NCBI GenBank assembly: GCA_022702705.1
Contig: CM040430.1
Location: 69,515,982 to 69,579,981 of the forward strand
DNA from: Papilionanthe hookeriana x Papilionanthe teres
Taxonomy: Eukaryota > Streptophyta > Magnoliopsida > Asparagales > Orchidaceae
Length of the DNA stretch: 64,000 nucleotides
Reading direction: 5' to 3'
The notes under the pieces were generated by a model. It made no database searches and was not told the DNA's origin. It saw only the letters and a program-made list of their open reading frames with translations. This document shows, piece by piece, positions 1 through 10,700 of the stretch (position 1 is the first letter of the stretch; every line of letters begins with the position of its first letter). The translations under genes were made by a program, and so were the position numbers.

Positions 1-776
1 TTAAAAATAAGTAATTTTCTGGTGCACCAACCAATCATCCACTCATCCACTAATTTCATAAGATCAAACACCTTACGAATACAATCAAGTTTAGCATGTT
101 TGAAAGGAATTTACCAACCAAAGCTAGGTTACACGATGAAGCCAGCAACAAACTTTCCTCTAATAAAAAAATGCAGGTTTACCATTTTTCCTTGCCGGCT
201 TCTTAATGAAGTTTAGATCTCCACCAACCGAAAGAGATGCATGAAAAGATTGCAGAAAAAGTAGATAATGGTATTAGCTGAGCCCCCTATCGACACAACA
301 TTCGCGAACGATCTCGCCATAGTCGAAGAAGATATCAGAGAATACCTGGGGTGGCCAGAAAACTGAAAAGAGATCAAAGCAAACCATTGTCGCTATGAAA
401 TCGCATCCAAACCCAAACCCTAGCAGAGTCGAGCGCCTCCATTCGATCATATATATATAAACATAATGTTAACCAAAACATCAGGGCAAACCCACAAGAT
501 ATTCTTCAAGACTCCTTTTTATTTCAATTGCAAGATATACATACCACTCAATCTCCATGTTTTTACATATCCAACACTTAAATTTTCAATTTTTACATAT
601 ATTACAAAGGTGCGGGCTGAGGTAGAGTACAAGGGCAATTGCCCGGTCCTCAAATTCAGATTCCCACTCACATATGGAATGACAATTTGTTCTTTTGCCT
701 TTTCTGAAATATCAGTTGAGCCTCTCTAGAATTATCACTTTATCTTTCGTTGCCCTACCCCCTCTCACATTGGGAA
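1..776. other. AT-rich non-coding DNA, no gene recognised
   Basis: No convincing coding region on either strand; the short open frames have no recognisable domain. Positions about 525-618 resemble one arm of the small foldback elements found at 3785-3990 and 4727-4905 (shared words such as TTTACATAT-CCAACACTTAAA), so this is probably a fragment of that family. Confidence 0.6.
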
Positions 777-957
777 AAATATTACATCAGGATTCTGGAC
801 ATTTGTAGTCCAATGGTTGGGCGCCACGTGTTAAGTAGGCCCATCGCCATACACTCTGACCAATCAGAGTGTATGGCGGTGGAGTCCAATTGACACGTGA
901 CGCTACACCATTGGACTTCGGAAGCAAATTTGCGTCTGGAGTCCTGATGTAATATTT
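777..957. mobile_element. Foldback MITE, 181 bp
   Basis: The two ends are perfect 16-bp inverted copies (AAATATTACATCAGGA at 777-792 and its reverse complement at 942-957). The inverted similarity continues inwards (CCAATGGT...CACGTG near 811-830 against its counterpart near 895-915), and the centre is a hairpin: 841-859 pairs with 864-882 with one mismatch around a 4-nt loop. No coding capacity. The structure is that of a miniature inverted-repeat transposable element; the superfamily cannot be told because no unambiguous target duplication is visible. Confidence 0.85.
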
Positions 958-1666
958 GTTCCCCACATTGAGTCTAGGGAGAAAGTTTGCTGCGCTGCCC
1001 CGGCCCACCCCCTCTCTCAAAAAGAAGGCTGGTTCTACCCCTGTACATACACCCGTCCTACCAGTGCATGAAAATTTGTATTTCATTTTTAGTTAAAATT
1101 GTGGTATTTTTTATGTGATGAAAAATTTGTGTGCTAAAGTTATAAAAAATAAAATTTAGACATAAGATGTATAAATAAACATGAATAGGACGGTATGTAT
1201 GTAAATATCTCTATACGGCCGCTAATATAGTTGGAGAATCAATTTGTTTTAATCACAGCAGCCATAATTCAGCTAAGTACAGTTGGACAAATCTAGTTGT
1301 ATTAATCACAGCTAGCCATAATTCTGCGGATTGCCTACTCTTCTAATCAGGCTTTGGTGGGTCCCGCGAGCGCCCAACTTAATCAAGCTGCAATCTCCAA
1401 TTATACTGTCACTTTCGTATATTAATTAAATAATTCCCTGAAAGGGAGAGCTTACTCTCATGCCTTCCAGCTTTTCATTAAGCACATAAAATAGGACTGT
1501 TAGGGAAGCCAGCAAAGCCACTTGCAAGGGTAATCGAAGAATCAATGTCATCCTTTTGGTTCTCTTTTAATTTATTTTTATTTATAATTTAATAATATAT
1601 TTTGTTGTATTTCTTCATTGACTGGTGGATTGCATGACTTTTTTTATTTTTTAGTGGCGTTATAAG
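958..1666. other. Non-coding DNA, nothing recognised
   Basis: AT-rich sequence with no domain-bearing frame. A GC-richer patch at 985-1070 has no recognisable structure. Confidence 0.5.

Positions 1667-1717
<51 letters not shown>
1667..1717. repeat. (ATT)n microsatellite, about 17 units
   Basis: Uninterrupted ATT trinucleotide run of about 51 bp. Likely to be length-polymorphic. Confidence 0.95.
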
Positions 1718-1841
1718 TGGATGTATATGTGGACATATATTTCCCTTTGAGCCATATTTGTTTGTAGTTTTCTTTAGTAGTTTTTCGGTACTAGTTTAAT
1801 CCTATATATTCAAATGTAGTAAATATGTCGGGTTCTCATCA

Positions 1842-2540
1842 CTACGGTGTAAATGAGCTTAGTTTGAGTGAACTCAATATTTATTTGTTTTCGGCCTATT
1901 CAAAAATTACTATACGAGACCAGCTCATATTTGAAATAACTATGGAATTACATATGCATTTGATACAAATGATTCAAAAGTAATTAATTTAATTTTTTTT
2001 TAATATGACATAAAATCAATATAAAAAATTATAATAAATGTTAATTAATTAATTAATTAATTAGTGTCAATATTAGCCGAATACCATCATGCAAATATTT
2101 ATTTGTGTTGTGCTCATTTATAAATTGACCTTAAAATATTGATTTAATAAACAAATTAGATATGATCTTTATAGTGAGCCGAAAATAAGTTATTTGGGAA
2201 CAATAGGCAGGAGGTTTTAAAATATTTCCTAATTTTGAACTCAATTTTATGTAACATCGAGAGTTGCTTTTAAATGCACTGTATCAAGCACTTTCGGTAA
2301 CATTTTACAACAGAAGCTACTAAATCGTTGCTTATTTAACTTTTTTTTATTATTATTTATTATGACTGTTAAAAATTGCCGTATAAAGCAATCGTTTTAA
2401 TAGAATTGAAAAAAAATTAGTATATATGTATTGTTTCTTTTGGGTATATTTATTGTGTCCTATATACTGGTTCAAAGTAGTTGAGTCAACCTCGGGTTAA
2501 AAGTAACTCGAGCTCGGCTCATTTGTCAAAATATAAGACG
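1842..2540. mobile_element. Decayed hAT-like element (tentative)
   Basis: The left part reads CTACGGTGTAAATGAGC followed by GAGT/GAACTC-type words; the right part reads CTCGAGCTCGGCTCATTTG then TCAAAATAT. Read from outside in, both ends contain a GTGTAAATGAGC / (TG)ACAAATGAGCC motif, which resembles the (Y)AGGGGTGTAAA-type termini and AGCTCGG subterminal repeats of plant non-autonomous hAT elements. The interior is AT-rich and contains a (TTAA)n run at 2040-2063. No clear 8-bp target duplication is visible, so boundaries are approximate. Confidence 0.35.
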
Positions 2541-2553
2541 TGGCAGTATCGTG

Positions 2554-2561
2554 TTGGCACG
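2554..2561. repeat. Target-site duplication, left copy (TTGGCACG)
   Basis: The identical octamer stands at 7864-7871, directly outside the other end of the 2562-7863 element. An 8-bp duplication is the hallmark of hAT transposition. Confidence 0.92.
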
Positions 2562-2775
2562 TAGGGGTGTAAACGAACCTAACACGAACGAACAAAACTA
2601 ATGTTCGTGTTTGGTTCGTTTGAAAATTAAGTTGTTCGTGTTCGAAATTATTCGTGAATATTTTGTTCGTGTTCGGTTCGATTTGTTTGACATTAGTTCG
2701 AATTGTTCGTATCGTTCGAATCGTTCGAATCGTTCGAATTGTTCGAATTGTTCGAATTTGTTCGAAATTGTTTAT
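2562..2775. repeat. Left subterminal repeats of the hAT element
   Basis: Dense GTTCGTGTT / AACACGAAC words in both orientations, followed at about 2695-2768 by a near-tandem run of a 9-10-bp unit, (A)TCGTTCGAA or ATTGTTCGAA. The frames read from it are low-complexity (SNRSN or VRIVRI repeats) and not genes. Likely transposase-binding region. Confidence 0.75.
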
Positions 2776-3784
2776 ACTTTTTATGAAATTTCTTTGTTGT
2801 GCTTATATTTTAATAAAAATTTCTTTAAATGAGCTAAAAATGCATTACTTTTGAAAGAAAAAGTAAACAGTTATAATAAATTGATTGGCACATTAATACA
2901 ATAGATCAAATTAATAATTTCATATCGACTCATCCGTTTAACATAACATCTCAAAAAATAATTTCATATCAGATCAAATTGATATAAGGCCAACCAACAC
3001 AGATTCACTAATTACATAACATCTCTCGCTCAAATTTCAGTTCTGAAAAGTGTACAAACTCGACAAGATCTTAAAACTCTACAAAAACTCTACAAACTCT
3101 AAAAACTCTTGCTAGCTCTCTAAAAAATGAAACCATCAAGGATAAGACCCGGCAGGCATGAGACAACATGAACAAACCATGAATCATAGATGCTTATCTC
3201 CATCTCATTCATCCAATTTGCTTTATGAACAGAACGAACAAATACCTGCCAATAAAGAGTAAGTTCGAAAACTCAAAAGGTTTAAATATGTAAACATACT
3301 CACAATAATGATGCAGGAATGAAATATAAAAAGATACTCACAATAATGAAGCCAAGAAAGATTTTGTTGCCATCCAATTTAATATTATTTCAAACAGTTA
3401 TGTCACGCCACCACATTTTATCCAGTATACACCGAAGTCTGAGTAAAATAAATCCAAGAATAATGGCATTGAAAGGCGAAAAAACCAAATTAATCAGAGA
3501 AACTAAAATAAGATCAAAGCAACCAGAAAAGAGGAAACCAGTATTTATCAAAACTAAGTCAAAATTTAGCACGTTCAGTAGGAACTCACTGTCTATATGG
3601 GACAGAATCCAGTACAAGAGCAGGAACCTGATCATAAACATGAACAATACCTTCTGAATACATGTGTGCATATGATCTCCCTCTAAGTAGAATACGTGAT
3701 CTTTATTATTTGGATGCAATGAGTTGTCAATAAGGGAGGGCAATTGAATCTTTAATATCTGTATTCAGAACAGTACCTTCTGAA

Positions 3785-3990
3785 TACATGAGTACATATT
3801 TAACACCTAAGCTTTATTTTTTAAAATTTACACCACTCTAATCATGCATATCACATCAGAAATAACCAACATTTTAAATTTTAAAAGTGAAATAAACATT
3901 TTCAAGCATCAGTAAGGTGGCATATGTGTAAAAATTGAAAGTTTAGGTGTTAGATGTGCAAGGAATTGAGTGGCAACTATGTAAATCTTC
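3785..3990. mobile_element. Small foldback element, copy A
   Basis: The left arm contains ATATTTAACACCTAAGCTTT and the right arm contains its inverse, AAAGTTTAGGTGTTAGATGT, so the segment folds back on itself. Copy B at 4727-4905 has the same arms and the same ACC(A/C)CTCAATTC-like outer words. It lies inside the hAT element. No coding capacity; limits approximate. Confidence 0.6.
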
Positions 3991-4473
3991 CAAAAAATAG
4001 TGTTAAACTGGTTAAAAGCCTAAAACATCTGTTAGAAATTTCATTATCTCCATCTATTTCTACATTGAGATATGAGACATAATGAGAAGTAAAAATAAGT
4101 AGAGATAAGGCAATAGTTTTTGGTAGGTTAGAAATAGCCCATTACTCCCACACCAGGCTCAAATGGAGATCCAAATCAGAACTTACATGAGAATTAGGAA
4201 AAAAAAAAAACAACAGATTTACATAATTTTAAAATTTTAATTAAACTCCATAAGACAACTCAAAAGTTTTCTTGAATTGACCATATATTGCATAGATAGA
4301 ACAACATTGCACTCTTACTAGAATTTTCATTTCGTGTCGATTCAGCAAAGTTTTTAATAAATTCATCAAAATTGTAGCATCAAAACACAGCATGAAACTA
4401 CTAATTAAGTAATAAGATCTTAGTTGATAGAAAAGGAAAACAAGACAAACTAAAAAATTTGCTACAGAAAAAC

Positions 4474-4659
4474 CTGGCACTTTTGTTGTAATGTCATTTT
4501 TCGACCATTTTCGAGGAGGAAGCTGGTGCACTTGATTTATCATTGCCACCCTTTCATCAAATTAGATGCCATTAAATATGACCTTAGAGCTCCTATATTG
4601 GCTACCAAAGCCACTTCCAAATCCCCACCCAAGGCGAAATCCTACTCCACAACCTTCAC
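4474..4659 (-). pseudogene. Captured exon of a glycine-rich plant protein
   Basis: On the minus strand this segment is preceded by a pyrimidine-rich stretch with an AG acceptor (4661-4660) and followed by a GT donor directly after 4474, as an internal exon should be. It encodes a glycine-rich stretch with the motifs GWGFGSGFGSQYRSS and, later, LPPRKWSKND. An in-frame TAA (in the codons after FNGI, near 4570) breaks it, so it is a pseudo-exon. The composition resembles small glycine-rich plant proteins; I cannot name the parent gene with confidence (a TGD5-like chloroplast-envelope protein is one possibility). Its position inside the transposase-less hAT element suggests capture of host DNA by the element. 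Confidence 0.5.
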
Positions 4660-4726
4660 CTTCAGATAAAAAAATGAAAGGAAGTCCAATCATTAGAGAT
4701 AAACTCTGTAGGAGAAAGGGGAATTT

Positions 4727-4905
4727 AAATACATACCACACAGTTCTTACATATTTACATATCTAACACTTGAGCCATCATATTTACAAATATGAAAAAC
4801 ACATTTTCATGCATATTTTTAGGTCACCAAGGTGTTGTAAGTGTAAATATCAAAATTTGGGTGTTAGATATATAAATACATAAGAATTGTGTGGTACATA
4901 GGTGA
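4727..4905. mobile_element. Small foldback element, copy B
   Basis: Left arm (TACCACACAGTTCTTACATA, then ATATCTAACAC) and right arm (GTGTTAGATATATAAATACA, then AGAATTGTGTGGTAC) are inverted copies of one another with few mismatches. It is the better-preserved copy of the family seen at 3785-3990. Non-coding. Confidence 0.7.
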
Positions 4906-5056
4906 GTTTATCCAAGATATAATGAAGAAGTGAGTAGGAGAGCCTACCAACGCCCAGACCTAACATAGGGAGTGGCATTATAATTCAAGCAAGGTAGATT
5001 GAATGGTATGCATGTGAATTTTCAAAAAAAAAAAAAAGCTAAAAAGTGCAACTAAA

Positions 5057-6035
5057 CCGAAATCAGGGAGGTGAGAGAGAGAAACAGCCCTCTCACTAGT
5101 TGAATTTGGGAATTGTTGAATCTCTCACAAGTCATTGAGACTGCTGGCAGTAATAAAATCCCAAGTAATAAATCCCATCTCAATTATAAAACCCCATTGA
5201 GATTGCTGGCAGTAATAATAGGGAAACCCATCTCAATTATATAATCACTCATGAAATAAGATGAATTTTCTCTAGTTCCACATTATGTCATTGAGACTGC
5301 TGGCATGTATCTAAATCTTAAAAAAAAACAATGCCAAACAAAAACCCAAGCATTATAAGCCTGAGCAATATATTTACAAATGATAAGCCATTTCCTGCAT
5401 GATAAGCCTGAGCAATATAGTCTTTAAATGCCACATATGTAATTGTTTATGATAAAATATGAGTCACCATTAACTGCATATATGTAATTGTTTATCATCC
5501 AACCAGAGTCAAGCCTTCTATGTTATACCATAGAGTTTGGTGTAATTGTTTATCATCCAACCATTAACTGCAAATATTAGTCACCATTAACTGCAAAGAT
5601 CCAGCAAATATAATACAGCAGGATACACACTCCACTAATTGTAATTACACAATTCATATGAAAAAGAGATAGTAATTAGAGGGCTAGTTCTGTTTTAGCA
5701 TACCAAAAACAGTAAGCTACTAAGAGCAATTGAGCAAGGAAAGCAAGACTCAAAGCAGAGAATTAAGCTAGCAAATGCATAAAATTTCCAAGCAACCCCA
5801 ATACCTTAAAGCACTAAGGCTTGGAAAGCCAAACTCCATGGTTACAATAGTATCATAAAAGAGGACTGAATAGCATATAATACCTTTTAAAGTTGAACAA
5901 TCCAACCCAATTTTACATATCTATATGACATTACTTTTTTTTTATGCGCCAACCTGGGCATCTGAAACCAGGGATGGGAGAGAGGGAAACAACCCTCTCA
6001 CCAATTTTGGGAGTTGTTGCACCTCTCCCAAGCCC
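5057..6035. repeat. Repeated non-coding blocks inside the hAT element
   Basis: Two diverged copies of a block of about 75 bp occur at 5057-5135 and 5960-6035; each contains a GAGAGGGAAAC...CCCTCTC-type short inverted repeat. A separate word, CATTGAGACTGCTGGCAG, occurs three times at 5133, 5195 and 5289. No gene is visible here; the rest of 4906-7440 is also non-coding as far as I can see. Confidence 0.5.
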
Positions 6036-7440
6036 TTAAAATGACTTCCCTAGATCTAGTAATAGTAAGTAAAGCAACAAACAATTCTTTCAGCTCAAAC
6101 CTGCATTTTGAACTACATATGATAAAATAGCCATATCCAAATACTACAATGTGTCTTAAACATAAGAGTTTGCATATCCAAAACATATCCAAGAGATTCT
6201 ATAATGCTTAACATTCATACTTGCATCCGTATTTACATATTTACATCCATATTCAACATATCTAAAAACTCAGATGACAACAGAAATTAAAGCAAGAACG
6301 AGGGGAAAATGTTGCAAACAAGCAAACAGAGATCTAGTCTTTAAATAACAAGCGAAGAGCTTACATATGTTATTAACATATTTTAGAGAAAAAAGATAAC
6401 AAGATCAGGAATTCCAGCTTTAACCCCCCCCCCCCAACCCCTAAAAAAAAAGAAACCGAATTAGAATAAGATTTCATGCACCGGGTCGATCTTATGGATC
6501 AAGAAAGTTGAATAACTTTATCATAACTCATAAGAAGCAGTTACAAAAATAAGTCATTATGAGCTTTATCATAAACCTTGTAGCTGTAGATTACTATGAT
6601 CAAGTAGTAATCTACAATTTTTTCACTGTAAAGCAAATTTTGTCTCAGAATCTACAATTTTCTTTATACACTGTAAAGCAAATTTTGTCACTGCATGTAA
6701 CTTTGTTGCATAAGTACTTTTGCTAAAGTAGCAATTTTAGGAGAATAGAGTTAAGCTACATCAAACAACTATTATATATGATAGTTTTCTAAACTTCGCC
6801 AAGAATTACATTCAACACTCATGTACAAAACATATACACCGCTCGCACTGCTAGGCACACAAATATCGGTGTGAAGATATATAGTATCAAAGAGCTCGCA
6901 CACTGTAAGGACCAACATGATAGCATAAAAAAATTTTTTTGAACTTAATGATGCTATCAACGAAAAAAAATGAAAAAAACCCCTAGGTTTCACCCTCAAA
7001 AACTAGATCTAAAGGCAGTATGACATTTTTTATGCGAGATTTCACTCTCAAAAACTTAAATACTAGATTTCAATAAAAAAAACTAAATAGATAAAAAAAA
7101 ATTAAGAAGATTTAAGCTAAAAGGCGAACCTGAGGATAAATATGAAAGATTAGAGGAAAGATACTCTAAAATGACACCTCAGTAGCCTTACAAGCAACCA
7201 AGCAAGAATATGAAGCAACCGAGAAAGAATACCGAGATGTCGATGCAAAGTCAAACATCCGAGTACAGATTACCGAATGAACACAAACAACAAGCCCTGA
7301 GCTCTTGCCACCGATGGTATTTCACGATTTTGAGACAAGAAGAAGACTAAGAAGGAGAGGTGGTCGAATACTAAAACCTTCAGGAGAGAAGAAAGGGAGG
7401 CTGAGTGCCACTGCCGAACACAGGGTAAGGGGCTTAGAGT

Positions 7441-7863
7441 TAGGGAGTTAGGGTTTTTTTTTTAGTTTAGGTATTTATATATTATATTGTTTATATAATT
7501 TATATTATATAAATATATAGTATTTATATTACTAATATTAATATATTATTATTATTAATTTATAATATATTATAATTTATAGAATTTAATTTTTTAAAAA
7601 AATATAAATTTTTAGTTTATATAATTATTTTTAAAAAATTATAAATTTTTTATATATAATTATTTTAAATTATTTTATATTTCGAACAATAACGAATCGA
7701 ACACGAACGAATAAAACACTGTTCGTGTTTGGTTCGTTTAACAAACTGAACGACAAAATTTGTTTGTGTTCGTCTCGTTTGCTTATCGAACGAATCAAAC
7801 ACGAACACCCTGACAAGCCGAACACGAACTGTTCGGGGACAATGAGCTTTTTTGACAGCCCTA
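7441..7863. repeat. AT-rich tract and right subterminal repeats of the hAT element
   Basis: 7470-7680 is almost pure A/T. 7682-7863 carries GTTCGTGTT/AACACGAAC words in both orientations that mirror the left end, closing with TTTTGACAGCCCTA. Overlapping frames on both strands are by-products of the repeats. Confidence 0.75.
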
Positions 7864-7871
7864 TTGGCACG
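7864..7871. repeat. Target-site duplication, right copy (TTGGCACG)
   Basis: Identical to 2554-2561; see the hAT element. Confidence 0.92.
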
Positions 7872-8553
7872 AATCCTAGGATAGAACATGAGCATACAAC
7901 AAATGGAGTTGGCCCCTTGATCAAAATCTTCAAAAAGCACTTAGTAGAGCAATGCATTCTGCCTAGGGAGAAACGAACATGGAGAGGAGAACAAAGTCCC
8001 AGAGCTTTGCCTAAGCATTCACATGGATAGCTCATTGACAAACAAAATATCTGAACAAACAGGGTCCATCAAAAGAGTCAAACGGAGGACAACCAATAAT
8101 CAAATGAATGAGACAGGCGAGGTAGAGGCCTTAGAGGTAGTCATAAAAAAAGTTTGACTGAGAGACTTTCAAACTAACATAACATGATTCGATCTATCAG
8201 GGCCGAACGAACAAGCATAGGAGTGATGAGTGAGGAGTGTAGCTATCGAGCAATAATCCACTCATTGGAGCATTAAATGTATTATGCAAAGATTTATTTA
8301 TATAGGAAAAGGGCTTTTGGGTAACTATGTATCTCGGATGCTTTATGAGAAAAATCTCTCTGGATGCTCATTTTTTTTATTGTTCATCTTTTCTCCTTCA
8401 TTTCTCATGTTGTATTCCTTAGGTGTGCTTCGTGGACACTTTTGGGTTAAACAACTTAAAAAGTGCAGTAAGCGTAGAATCATGTTACCAACAAGAAGGG
8501 GAGCACAACTCAGTGGCAAAGCAACCGCCCAAGAAACATGAAAACAAGCAGAC
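7872..8553 (+). other. Presumed 5' region of Tat-type element T
   Basis: No gene recognised. The stretch lies directly upstream of T gag, and a TATA-like TTTATTTATATAGG at 8289-8302 would suit an LTR promoter. I do not see a convincing primer-binding site or the LTR boundaries, so the 5' LTR of T is not delimited; it may also extend left of the hAT insertion. Confidence 0.3.
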
Positions 8554-9760
8554 ATGGATGGTACAAAAAAGATTGTACGACAACAAGTAATAAAGATGAA
8601 AGAGCAGCTGATGCTAGAGATTAGAGAATAGATTGTTGTTGTGTTTCAAGAAGCCCTAGCCTTAGGAGGTGAAAACCCTCAAAGCTAGAATTAACAGAAA
8701 TATAGTCACCAAGGGCCTGACCACTGGGATGGACCAAGGATTGACAACAAGCGAGACAGGGTGTTTCCCAATGGTCTAACGTTGAAACCAATTTTTAATA
8801 TGGGGGTGACAACTCCCATTACCATGATAGCTCTAGATTAGCCCTGGTAAAGAAACATTGCACCATACGAACAACAGCCATCCGCCACCCAGAAAACGTC
8901 TTCTCTTGTAAATTTTTTAGCCTGAACCCCTCGAGAAGTTCAAAACCCCCAACCTCAATTTGTACAAAGGCCTCAATGACCCGACCGACCATGTAGCCAC
9001 TTTCAAGTCGTTAGTCGGCATATTGAAGATCACTGATGTGTTTAAGTGCCACTCATTCCTCACATAGTTGAGGGAGTCCCTTCGATGGTTCAATGCTCAC
9101 CTGGTAGGAGTTAGTCCCTCGTTCTTCAAGTTGAAGAACCTATTCAAAACCCATTTTGTCAGTGTACAAAAGCCACAGAAGAAGTCCTACTGATCAAGAA
9201 GAAAGGAGGGCCCTTCACTAATAAATTTCAGTGTGAAATTTTAGAGATTTGAAATCTCAAATCCCTGATCACCAAAACCACCCTGACACCGAAAGTAAGG
9301 AGCGAGCATTTCAACTCTGTCTTGGGCCAAAATTGATGGCTAAACTATCAAAGATGGCCAATCATCACATTGCAGCTTAAGAGTTAGTCCTTATCAATCG
9401 AAAGGAAGCCAAGAAGGCTATTGCTGATGTCCAATCCCAGAAGAGAGCATCGACGAATGATGGTAGGTGGATGAAGTATGACCCCCGTCCTCCTACTCGC
9501 ACATGTTTTGAAAGTGACTCACACCACGATAACAAAGGGAGTTTGAAGAGCAATTGTCAAGACAGGTAGTTTCAGTACCCTAGCCGACCACCGACGCAAC
9601 ACAATGAGCGACAGAATGACCCAATCAGAGCAACTCAAATGACTCCCCATAGAATTTTGATGGCCAAACTGGCAGAAACCATCAAAGATAAGGATTACTT
9701 CAAGAAACCTCACACATATGAGTGTCCTATGATATGCTTAAAACCTGTAAAAATTCCATG
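8554..9760 (+). pseudogene. T gag (Ty3/Gypsy, Tat-type), degenerate
   Basis: Gag forms the particle that packages retrotransposon RNA. The N-terminal part (from about 8554) has an MKEQLMLEIRE-like helix. The retrotransposon gag domain is readable at about 8920-9180: KGLNDPTDHVATFKSL, then a FLT-LRESLRWFNAHL segment with one stop, then FFKLKNLFKTHFVS, the usual order in plant Gypsy gag. A linker with MAKLSKMANHHI and RKEAKKAI follows at 9330-9430, and the C-terminal part has DYFKKPHTYECP near 9690. Several stops and frameshifts are present, so this is a relic. Protease follows at 10183. Confidence 0.8.
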
Positions 9761-10182
9761 TCAGCCATAAAGTTCAGGACCATGACATGGAAGAATGCAG
9801 ACATTTCAGAAGCCTTGTCGAAGAATTGATCAAGGCTAGGAAGCTAAAAGAATTTATAGCATCCAAAATGATCACCACGGACAAGGGAAGGCCCCAGCCG
9901 ACTGGACAAATGATGAGCCTGTCCGAACTAACTCTATTCGGGTCACAGGTACAATACCAGTGATACTCGGAGGAAGTGAAGGGTCCACCCAATGATCAAG
10001 CCTGAAAAGGGTTCGATCATAAGAAATATGCACCATCGCTTTCAGCCTGTGAAGGACCATGCATCCAACCATCATGTTAACGAATTAAGACTTGTCGATT
10101 AAGGCTAACCCTTAAAATAATGCAATTTTCATTTTAGCTTTGATGAATGACTACATGTGGAAATTATATTCATTGACACTAG

Positions 10183-10533
10183 GTGTTCGGTCAACATATT
10201 GTTCAAAATCGTATTGAACAAGCTCAACCTAGAGGCCTAAAAAATGATACAACGTCTGACCCTCTTTTTTACTTCTCGGGTGAGAGGAATAAAGCCCTCA
10301 GAGTGATCACGCTGAGAATCACTTGGAGAGATGAAGATCACCAAATTGCATGTTTTGAAGATTTCCTAGTGTTCGACTCTCCACCCACATACAATTACAT
10401 CTTCGGTCAGCCGCTGCTAAACAATTTCCGAGCAGTGATCTCCACCTACCATGTAGCTGTGAAGTTCCCAGGAGATGGGGAGATAATTACTTTTCAAGGA
10501 GACCTGAAGCAATCAAGGATGTGTTACCTCTAG
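10183..10533 (+). pseudogene. T aspartic protease region
   Basis: An open frame of 116 codons with the C-terminal half of a plant Gypsy protease: FLVFDSPPTYNYIFGQPLLN corresponds to the family's V(D/F)xPxxYNxILGRPxLN signature, followed by FRAVISTYHVAVKFP and a GEI-type strand. This protease processes the Gag-Pol polyprotein. The catalytic D-G-A/S motif would lie upstream, in the broken frame before 10183, where a TLGVRSTY segment is seen instead of a clear active site. It lies between gag and the RT remnant of T. Confidence 0.8.
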
Positions 10534-10609
10534 GCAGTGACTAAAGTCTACTAAGAACCACTTAACTCATAAAGCCAGAGAGAGGGTGTCTCAAGACTAG
10601 TTAAACCAG

Positions 10610-10700
10610 CCTCTGTGTCCCTGTTGTCGATGAAACATTGGGGCCACTTACCAGGGACACATGTACTTTTTGATAAACAGAAAGGAAGAAATTTTAAAAT
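10610..10700 (+). pseudogene. T reverse transcriptase, fragment 1 (cut by E0)
   Basis: The last codons before 10701 read FDKQKGRNFK, the segment that directly precedes the YxDD box in plant Gypsy RTs (compare the family pattern F..QIGRNxxVYVDD). The frame continues in phase at 37574 with the YVND variant of that box, once E0 and one copy of the target duplication are set aside. Most of the RT finger and palm upstream is missing between 10533 and 10660, so T carried a deletion or decay there too. Confidence 0.75.

Larger units (their letters stand above)
2562..7863. mobile_element. Non-autonomous hAT element, 5.3 kb
   Basis: The left end begins TAGGGGTGTAAA and the right end finishes TTTTGACAGCCCTA; the inverted ends match the Ac-like consensus of hAT elements (YAGGG(A/G)TGAAA type) imperfectly. 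Perfect 8-bp duplications TTGGCACG flank it at 2554-2561 and 7864-7871. Both subterminal regions are packed with GTTCGTGTT/AACACGAAC words in both orientations, as expected of hAT transposase-binding sites. I find no frame with hAT transposase features such as a BED zinc finger or C-terminal dimerisation domain, so it should depend on a transposase made elsewhere. The interior holds two small foldback elements, repeated non-coding blocks and a captured exon. Confidence 0.88.

Noticed and set aside
787..1086. 99-codon minus-strand open frame
   Set aside because: It runs through the foldback MITE and its product is low-complexity read-through of inverted repeats.
3319..3743. Overlapping open frames on both strands inside the hAT element, considered as transposase
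   Set aside because: Neither has hAT transposase motifs, a BED finger or a dimerisation region; both are too short.
6421..6440. C-rich run as a polypurine tract of an LTR element
   Set aside because: No LTR boundary, primer site or coding frame is linked to it; it is a simple homopolymer inside the hAT element.
8284..8541. Open frame with a hydrophobic stretch before T gag
   Set aside because: It overlaps a minus-strand frame, begins beside a TATA-like sequence and has no family signature; more likely LTR or leader sequence of T.
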